The translations under genes and the position numbers were made by a program. A DNA stretch of 18,008 nt from JAMXLO01 sp041487355 (GTDB lineage Bacteria; Pseudomonadota; Alphaproteobacteria; Acetobacterales; Acetobacteraceae): the NCBI GenBank assembly GCA_041487355.1, contig JBGPND010000096.1, positions 1-18,008 of the forward strand. Reading direction: 5' to 3'. Below the pieces are notes generated by a model that saw only the letters and a list, made by a program, of their open reading frames with translations, ran no database searches and was not told the origin of the DNA. Positions 13,155-18,008 of the stretch are shown piece by piece (position 1 is the stretch's first letter; each line of letters starts with the position of its first letter).

Positions 13155-13553
13155 GTGGCAGGCTTGTGTATAAACACGAACCACCCGGACATCGAGCCAG
13201 CGGTCGAGATCGGCGAGGACGAGGAGATTGCGCTGGAAACGCGCGACGTGCTCGACGGCCAGATCACGCCGGCCTCCACCGTCGCCGATTTCGCGTCATT
13301 CGATACCGGCGCGGTGCAGCCGCTTACCGGGCCGGTCTTCGTCAAGGGCGCGCAACCGGGCGACATGCTGGAGATCGAGGCGGAGAACCTGACGCTCGCC
13401 TGCCGCAATGCGGTGCTCAACATGATGGAGCTGCTGCAGGAACGCGGCTTCACCCGTAAGCAGGCCTATGTCATCTGCAGCGTCGCCGTCGACCTGCGCA
13501 TCTCCAAACTGGTTTCGGCGCTGCTGCCGGAGGCGATCTTCGACGGCGACTGA
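13155..13553 (+). pseudogene. Acetamidase/formamidase relic with the middle deleted in frame
   Basis: About 132 residues in one open frame. The first half (NTNHPDIEPAVEIGEDEE, then ETRDVLDGQITPASTVAD and LTGPVFVKGAQPGDMLEIE) matches the N-terminal region of FmdA/AmdA amidases. The second half (ACRNAVLNMMELLQERGF, then QAYVICSVAVDLRIS, then SALLPEAIF) matches their last 60 residues. The family is about 300-400 residues, so roughly 200 catalytic residues are missing at a junction near 13380-13395. A second small loss is likely near 13505-13515, where the usual VDxPN motif between RIS and VSALLP is absent. The frame is intact, so a short protein could be made, but it cannot be an active amidase. 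The start is uncertain: GTG 13155 or TTG 13164, with no good ribosome-binding site. Confidence 0.65.
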
Positions 13554-13569
13554 CGCAGGTTCAACCGGA

Positions 13570-13645
13570 GTGATGGGTTTCGCTGCGCTCAACCCATCCT
13601 ACGTCGCAGGCTGTAGGATGGGTTGAGCGCAGCGATACCCATCAC
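13570..13645. repeat. Palindromic repeat, GATGGGTTTCGCTGCGCTCAA type
   Basis: Two 33-bp inverted arms (13570-13602 and 13613-13645) differ at one position and enclose a 10-nt loop. The arm sequence (starting GTGATGGGTTTCGCTGCG, ending CCATCCTAC) belongs to a type of dispersed repeat seen in many proteobacterial genomes. It lies 16 bp after the amidase relic and 48 bp beyond the stop of the converging solute-binding protein gene, so it may serve as a bidirectional terminator. Confidence 0.88.
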
Positions 13646-13693
13646 AACTGGAGAGGCACGCTCGCGTTTCCGCTTACCCTGAACCCGCTGTAG

Positions 13694-15037
13694 CTAGCGC
13701 TTGAAGCCTTCCAGTTCCTCCGCCGCCCACGCCACCACACGCTCGATCGACTCGCCCCGCTGCAGCATCGCCAGCATCGTCGGCATCGTGCCGCGCTGGT
13801 AGATCTGCACGGCGGTCGCCGGCGGCGCCGGGAAGCCCGATATGTGCGGTTGATTGTCGTGGAACGCACGCAGCGGATACGAGTAGAGCGTGCCCTTCGG
13901 CGGCTCCACGGTCTCCCACACCTTGAAGTCCGTCATGCTCGGGAACGGCGGCACGTCGAACCCTTCGATGATCGTGCAGCGTTCCTCCACCTGCGGACGT
14001 TCGGCGAGCCAGGTCACCAACTCCTTCGCCGCGGTCTTGTTCTTGCTGAATTGCCAGATGCCCCAGAACCACGGGCCTGCCGGCGTGAACCGCCCTTTCG
14101 GTCCGGACGGTGCGGGAAAGCTCCAGCAATCCGCGGCGATCTGCGGTGCGTCGCGCTTCGCCACCGCCCAGGCCGAGGGCGGATTCCAGATCAGCGCGCT
14201 CTTGCCCGAGATCAGCGCACGATTGTTCGATGCGTCGTCGTAGCTCACTGCGTCCGCCGGCAGGTACTTCGCCAGCTTCTGCGCGTGCTCCAACACCTGC
14301 CGCACCGCATCGGACTTCACCTGGATGTCGCCCTTCTCATCGACCAGATCCGCGCCATAGGCGTGGAACAGCGCGCCGGCCGTGTCGACCGAGTCCGCGG
14401 TGGTGCCGAGGCCGATGGCAAAGGCCATCCCCGCCTTGTGGCACGCCTCCGCCGCCTTCAGATGCGCCTCGTACGTCCACTCATTGGCCAACGCGGTTTG
14501 CTCCGGACGCGCCGGGTACATCGCGGTCACGTCGATGCCCGCCTTGTCGCGCAGCACGCTGATCCGCGCGACGGGTCCCTTGTAGTTGGTGCCGGTGCTG
14601 GTCGGCAGCCCCACCCAGTGCCCGTTCACCGTGCCGAGATAAGTGCTGATCGGATTGACCGGGCCATAGCGGCCGGTCAGCTCCTTCATCACGTCGTCGA
14701 GCGGCTCCAGCGATTCGCCATGGTTCTGCACCGACCAGTCGCGGAATGTCATGACATCGTGCCCGGTCTTCGCCTGCTGCTCGGCGGCCGCCGTCAGCAG
14801 GATCTTGTTGCCGACCGAGGTGATGAAATCAGGCTGTACTTCGACCTTGTTCTTGTCGGCCCAGGCCTGGACCTGCTTGCGCATGATGTCATTGCCGGCG
14901 GGCACCCAGTGATCCCAGAAGCCGATCGAAACCTTCCCGGCGGCGCCGGCGGTGCGGATGTGCACCAGCGGCAAGGCAGCCGTGGCGGCCGAATACGCCA
15001 ATACCTGGCGGCGCGTGATGCGGCGCGTCTTGCGCAT
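13694..15037 (-). CDS. Tat-exported ABC transporter solute-binding protein
   Basis: A 447-residue extracellular solute-binding protein of the family 1 (sugar/polyol-type) fold. The N-terminus MRKTRRITRRQVLAYSAATA carries a twin-arginine motif (TRRQVL), a hydrophobic stretch and an AGA cleavage region near residue 33, so it should be folded in the cytoplasm and exported to the periplasm by Tat. The mature part starts KVSIGFWDHWVPAGND; aromatic-rich segments such as FTPAGPWFWGIWQFSKNKTAA and the C-terminal helix are typical. ATG at 15037 has AGGGAG about 10 nt upstream. No permease or ATPase gene lies within the window on either side, so the ligand is unknown and the transporter parts must be elsewhere or lost. 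Confidence 0.93.
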   Translation of the reverse strand: MRKTRRITRRQVLAYSAATAALPLVHIRTAGAAGKVSIGFWDHWVPAGNDIMRKQVQAWADKNKVEVQPDFITSVGNKILLTAAAEQQAKTGHDVMTFRDWSVQNHGESLEPLDDVMKELTGRYGPVNPISTYLGTVNGHWVGLPTSTGTNYKGPVARISVLRDKAGIDVTAMYPARPEQTALANEWTYEAHLKAAEACHKAGMAFAIGLGTTADSVDTAGALFHAYGADLVDEKGDIQVKSDAVRQVLEHAQKLAKYLPADAVSYDDASNNRALISGKSALIWNPPSAWAVAKRDAPQIAADCWSFPAPSGPKGRFTPAGPWFWGIWQFSKNKTAAKELVTWLAERPQVEERCTIIEGFDVPPFPSMTDFKVWETVEPPKGTLYSYPLRAFHDNQPHISGFPAPPATAVQIYQRGTMPTMLAMLQRGESIERVVAWAAEELEGFKR

Positions 15038-15234
15038 GAACGAACACTCCCTGCGCGGTCCGCGCCGAGCGCGGCCGCTTGTTATGGTTCAGGACGTTCG
15101 CGGGCCGAGGTCCGCGATCAGGCCACCCGTGGCAGCGCGTCCCGATGGCAGGTCGCCGGGGACCCGCCACAAGAGTGCAGGGCCAGTATTGCCGAAATTC
15201 GCCGGGCAATCGACAGCAAATTCACCGACCCCCT

Positions 15235-15277
15235 TCCTTCGTCATCCCAGCACAGACGGGAACCCTGCGTTGCAGGG
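15235..15277. repeat. Degenerate copy of the GTCATCCCCGC-type repeat
   Basis: TTCGTCATCCCAGCACAGAC followed by GGGAACCC parallels the right arm at 7481-7510 (TTCGTCATCCCCGCGCAAGC then GGGGACCC), with several changes. It runs into a 6-bp hairpin CCCTGC-GTT-GCAGGG (15263-15277). The opposite arm is missing, so this is a worn single arm. Confidence 0.5.
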
Positions 15278-15299
15278 CCGCGCCCCATGCCGCCATTGC

Positions 15300-15327
15300 T
15301 TGACACGCACTGGCACGCCGTCACCAT
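15300..15327 (+). promoter_or_regulatory. Possible promoter for the MaoC-like/synthetase operon
   Basis: A perfect TTGACA (15300-15305) is followed after 16 bp by CACCAT (15322-15327, 3 of 6 to TATAAT). It lies 33 bp upstream of the ATG at 15360. The -35 is exact but the -10 is weak. Confidence 0.3.
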
Positions 15328-15359
15328 CCGATGCAACGAACCGTGCCGGGGAGGGCCAA

Positions 15360-15671
15360 ATGCTGGGCGGCTATATCAGCGATCTGCAGACCGGTGACGT
15401 GTTCGAGCCGGTGGAATACGAGCTCACCGCCTTCATGTGCAGCGAATACGCCCATGGCGTGGAGGAAAACTGGGAGTGGTTCCACTCCGCCGCGATGCCG
15501 ACCGGCCGGCAGATGCGGCCGCCCACGATGATCCACGTCGACGCGGAATTCGCGCGGCACGAGAGCCTCCCGGGCGTCATCGCCGACGGGATGATCATGG
15601 CGAACTGGCGCGAGGACGAGCATGGCATGAAGCTGACGAACGGCGATGCGAAAGTGGCAGTGCGACCGTAG
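15360..15671 (+). CDS. MaoC-like hot-dog protein, C-terminally short
   Basis: A 103-residue product from ATG 15360 (strong GGGGAGGG about 5 nt upstream) to TAG 15669-15671. MLGGYISDLQTGDVFEPVEY, then EYAHGVEENWEWFHS, MRPPTMIHVDAEFAR and LPGVIADGMIMANW match MaoC-type (R)-hydratases, including the DAEFAR...GVIADGM helix region. It ends at KVAVRP, where full-length relatives continue with x-PGD and about 40-50 more residues forming the last strands of the hot-dog sheet. Those are missing, and the frame downstream of the TAG does not restore them. It is therefore probably truncated, perhaps by a deletion that brought the synthetase gene up to 10 bp away. A functional short half-domain cannot be excluded. 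Confidence 0.7.
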   Translation: MLGGYISDLQTGDVFEPVEYELTAFMCSEYAHGVEENWEWFHSAAMPTGRQMRPPTMIHVDAEFARHESLPGVIADGMIMANWREDEHGMKLTNGDAKVAVRP

Positions 15672-15681
15672 ATCCACCGCC

Positions 15682-17823
15682 ATGCCGTCATCCACCGATC
15701 CTGGCTTCGTCGACATATCCGGCCTGCTGTATCCGCGATCGGTGGCGGTGATTGGCGCTGCCGACCGCGCCGGGAATCTGGGCGGCGACACGGTGCAGCG
15801 TCTCGTCAGATTCGGTTTTCCGGGACCGGTCTGGGCGGTGAACCCGAATGCGACGACGGTCCAGGGCGTGCCGTGCTTTCCCTCGGTCGCCGATCTGCCG
15901 GAAACACCCGATCTCGTCATCCTGTCGATCCCCGCCAATGCGGTCGCCGAGACGATACGCGCGTGTGCGGCGCGCGGCATCGGCAACGGCATCGTGTTTG
16001 CCGGCGGATTTGCCGAGGCCGGCGGCAAGGGTGTCGCATTGCAGCGGGAGGTCGCCGTGGTCTGCCGCGACACCGGCTTCACGCTGTGCGGGCCGAATTG
16101 CGTCGGCATCATCAATGCCGCGACGCCGGTCACCGCCAGTTTCGCCACCGCATTGTCGGAATTCGACAGTCTGCGTGCCGGCCCGATCTCGATGGTGACG
16201 CAGAGCGGCGGCATCGGCACCGCGATCTTTTCCATGGTGCAGTGGGCCGGCTTGGGCTTCCGCCATCTGATCAGCAGCGGCAACGAGGCTGTCGTACGTT
16301 TCGCCGACTATCTTTATGCGCTGGCGCACGACGAGGGCACGCGCATCATCGCGACCTATCTCGAGGGCGTCGGCGATGGCGCCAGGCTGGTGCGTGCGCT
16401 GGAGGAAGCGCGTGCGCGGGGCAAGCAGGTGGTGATGATCAAGTCGGGTGCCACCGTTGCCAGCGCGCACGCCGCGCAGGCGCATACCGGTGCGCTGGTC
16501 GGCGAGGACCGGGTGTTCGACGCGATCCTCCAGGAACTCGGGGTCATCCGTGTTCATTCGGTCGAGGAGCTGGTCGATGTCTGCCTGCTGCTGGCCGGCA
16601 CGCCGGAGGCGAAGCTGCCGCGCGGGGTGGGTGTCGGCATCGTCACCTTCGGCGGCGGCAATGGGGTGCTGGCGGCGGATCAATGCATGTCTCACGGATT
16701 GCAGGTTCCGGCACTCGCGGCCGCGGCGGCGGAGCAATTGCGGCCGCTGCTGGTATCCGTCGCGTCCGCCGCCAACCCGATGGACCTGACGCCGACAACG
16801 GCGTTCCGCGCCGAATCGCTGGCACGGCTTCCCGCCGCGATGGACGTGCTCGCGGCGCAACCAGATATCGATGCGCTGCTGTTCATCGTCGGCGCCCTGG
16901 GTGCACGCGCCGCGGAAATCTCCGACATGATCACCGAATTCTGGCAGCGCTGCGCCAGGCCGGTGTGCGTGAGCTGGCCGGCACCGCCCGCCGGCGCGCT
17001 GGCGCGTCTCGCCGCCGCCGGTCTCGTCGCGTTCGATGAACCCGATCGCGGCCTGCGTGCGCTGAGCCATCTGGTCGCGCACGGACTGGCGCTCGCCCGC
17101 CCGCAACGTGGCGATGCCGCAGCCATGACATTCGACTGGGTGCGGCATGTGCCGCCGGGCACAACGGTGGTGCCGGAGCATCGCGCTCACGCGATCCTGC
17201 GTCAGGCGGGTTTGCCAGTTGCGCCAGGCAGGCTGGCGATCGACGCGGCGGCAGCGCTGCCCATCGCGCATGAACTGGGGCTGCGCGTGGCATTGAAGGG
17301 CATCAGCCAGCACGTCACGCACCGCGCGGCGGCCGGGCTGCTGGCGGTCGATTTGCGCAGTGCCGAGGAAGTGCTGGGTGCCTTCCGCCGCATCGAGGAC
17401 CGGGCGCGGGCGATGGATATCGCGCTCGACGGCATCTACGTGCAGAAGATGCAGCGAGGCGGCGTGGAATTGCTGGTGTTGGTGTTCCGCGATCCGATCT
17501 TCGGCACGATGATCTCGTGCGGCAGCGGCGGCCGGCTTGCCGAACTGATCGACGATGTGGTCACGGCGCGTGCGCCGGTGACGGAGGCGGTTGCCTTGGA
17601 CATGGTCGAGCGCCTGCGCTGTCGCGGCGCGGCGCGCGACGAACAGGGATTGCTCGATGCATCCGCGCCGGCCGCGTTCATCGCGCGCCTCTCGCAACTG
17701 GGTGCGGGCGCACCATGGCAGCGCTTCACCTTCGAGGTGAATCCGATCAAGTGGACGCGCGCCGGAGTGGTCGCCGTCGATGGGCTGCTGGTGGTCGAGG
17801 AGGCTGGAGCGGGTTCAGGCTGA
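15682..17823 (+). CDS. NDP-forming acyl-CoA synthetase (acetate-CoA ligase type)
   Basis: A 713-residue fused-chain acyl-CoA synthetase. The CoA-binding Rossmann domain (about 13-140) starts LLYPRSVAVIGAADRAGNLG and includes GGFAEAG and CGPNCVGI. Two flavodoxin-like ligase domains follow (about 165-460), with MVTQSGGIGTAI and the phosphohistidine H268 in AHAAQAHTGALVGED. The C-terminal ATP-grasp domain (about 490-705) runs from AHAILRQAGLPVAPG through QKMQRGGVELLVLVFRDPIFG to FEVNPIKW. It makes or cleaves acyl-CoA with ADP/ATP and phosphate; the acid is not determinable. ATG at 15682 fits the family start; the ribosome-binding site is weak, so coupling to the MaoC-like gene 10 bp upstream is likely. 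The final 60 nt lie inside a large palindrome. Confidence 0.95.
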   Translation: MPSSTDPGFVDISGLLYPRSVAVIGAADRAGNLGGDTVQRLVRFGFPGPVWAVNPNATTVQGVPCFPSVADLPETPDLVILSIPANAVAETIRACAARGIGNGIVFAGGFAEAGGKGVALQREVAVVCRDTGFTLCGPNCVGIINAATPVTASFATALSEFDSLRAGPISMVTQSGGIGTAIFSMVQWAGLGFRHLISSGNEAVVRFADYLYALAHDEGTRIIATYLEGVGDGARLVRALEEARARGKQVVMIKSGATVASAHAAQAHTGALVGEDRVFDAILQELGVIRVHSVEELVDVCLLLAGTPEAKLPRGVGVGIVTFGGGNGVLAADQCMSHGLQVPALAAAAAEQLRPLLVSVASAANPMDLTPTTAFRAESLARLPAAMDVLAAQPDIDALLFIVGALGARAAEISDMITEFWQRCARPVCVSWPAPPAGALARLAAAGLVAFDEPDRGLRALSHLVAHGLALARPQRGDAAAMTFDWVRHVPPGTTVVPEHRAHAILRQAGLPVAPGRLAIDAAAALPIAHELGLRVALKGISQHVTHRAAAGLLAVDLRSAEEVLGAFRRIEDRARAMDIALDGIYVQKMQRGGVELLVLVFRDPIFGTMISCGSGGRLAELIDDVVTARAPVTEAVALDMVERLRCRGAARDEQGLLDASAPAAFIARLSQLGAGAPWQRFTFEVNPIKWTRAGVVAVDGLLVVEEAGAGSG

Positions 17824-18008
17824 CTGAAGCGCCTCAGGGCGCCTGTCATTGCGAGGAGCGCAGCGACGCGGCAATCTCGGGTGCGTGCTCCACGAGATTG
17901 CCGTGTCGCTGCGCTCCTCGCAATGACAGGCGCCCTGAGGCGCTTCAGTCAGCCTGAACCCGCTCCAGCCTCCTCGACCACCAGCAGCCCATCGACGGCG
18001 ACCACTCC
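17764..18008. repeat. Large palindrome: 116-bp arms, 13-nt loop, reaches window edge
   Basis: Bases 17764-17879 are the reverse complement of 17893-18008 with one mismatch (17868 G against 17904 T). The loop is 17880-17892. The core (17845-17879 and 17893-17927), beginning GTCATTGCGAGGAGCG, is a dispersed palindromic repeat type common in proteobacteria. Outside the core the right arm is an exact inverted copy of the spacer and the last 60 nt of the synthetase gene. The symmetry is still perfect at the window edge, so its true extent is not visible. Confidence 0.95.
17949..18008 (-). pseudogene. Inverted copy of the synthetase 3' end
   Basis: Read on the minus strand, these 60 bases encode VVAVDGLLVVEEAGAGSG and a TGA, identical to the end of the synthetase at 15682-17823. 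It is either a partial or complete inverted duplication, or an assembly fold-back at a hairpin. The sequence continues past the window. Confidence 0.6.

Larger units (their letters stand above)
15038..15359. other. 322-bp divergent intergenic region
   Basis: This gap separates the solute-binding protein gene (leftward) from the MaoC-like gene (rightward). Visible inside are the ribosome-binding site of the former, a degenerate palindromic repeat (15235-15277), and a perfect TTGACA (15300-15305) followed 16 bp later by a weak CACCAT. No credible gene is present. Confidence 0.6.

Noticed and set aside
13844..15397. A 517-codon + strand open frame antisense to the solute-binding protein
   Set aside because: Low-information Arg/His-rich translation; the minus-strand gene has a Tat signal, ribosome-binding site and family match.
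15688..17697. A 669-codon minus-strand open frame antisense to the synthetase
   Set aside because: Composition is Arg/His/Gln-rich with no domain, as expected for a GC-rich shadow. The + strand protein has full family motifs over the same bases.
327..17927. CRISPR array from the recurrent palindromes
   Set aside because: The repeats are single inverted pairs of different sequence with no regular spacers, and no cas genes are present.

Overview
The window looks like chromosome from a GC-rich alphaproteobacterium, most likely Rhodospirillales and close to Acetobacteraceae. This is inferred from four things: the very high GC by eye, the dapF-mtaB-ftsY order, the alphaproteobacterial 'GLT' variant in the DapF active-site loop, and the abundant short intergenic palindromic repeats. 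I saw no tRNA, rRNA, CRISPR array, intact insertion sequence or prophage.

Layout. (1) 1-275 is the 3' end of a YcaO-family gene on the + strand. Two tiny minus-strand ORFs converge on it: a 42-residue secreted peptide and a 42-residue single-span membrane protein. (2) 877-3167, minus strand, holds a Crp/Fnr-type regulator, dps and a 3-hydroxybutyrate dehydrogenase, which fits stress and PHB physiology. (3) 3192-6171, minus strand, is the overlapping operon dapF-mtaB-ftsY (lysine/peptidoglycan precursor synthesis, tRNA t6A modification, SRP receptor); the dehydrogenase follows 24 bp later. (4) 6172-6489 is a divergent intergenic region carrying a 138-bp interrupted palindrome, followed on the + strand by an HTD2-like hot-dog hydratase. 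(5) 7357-7771 is a 415-bp spacer with a second palindromic repeat and the rlmB promoter. rlmB overlaps a FAH-family hydratase by 4 nt. (6) 9733-10351 has a small hypothetical gene and then a dead HigB/HigA-type toxin-antitoxin module. (7) 10581-12352, minus strand, is a glyoxalase II, GST-like, cupin operon, divergent from a methyltransferase gene that may be leaderless. (8) 13155-13553 is an acetamidase/formamidase relic that has lost its middle but kept its frame, followed by a third palindromic repeat family. (9) 13694-15037, minus strand, is an orphan Tat-exported solute-binding protein. (10) 15360-17823, + strand, is a C-terminally short MaoC-like protein followed by an NDP-forming acyl-CoA synthetase. 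(11) 17764-18008 is a 116-bp-arm palindrome that copies the end of the synthetase gene back in inverted orientation up to the window edge.

Most of the window is ordinary housekeeping and central metabolism. The items most worth a second look are the terminal palindrome (inverted duplication or assembly fold-back), the decayed toxin-antitoxin locus, the in-frame internally deleted amidase, the tiny secreted and membrane ORFs beside the YcaO gene, the set of unrelated palindromic repeats, and two candidate leaderless starts. I did not find convincing evidence of a wholly new multi-gene system. The best candidate is the YcaO plus small-peptide corner at 1-689, which is cut off by the window edge.
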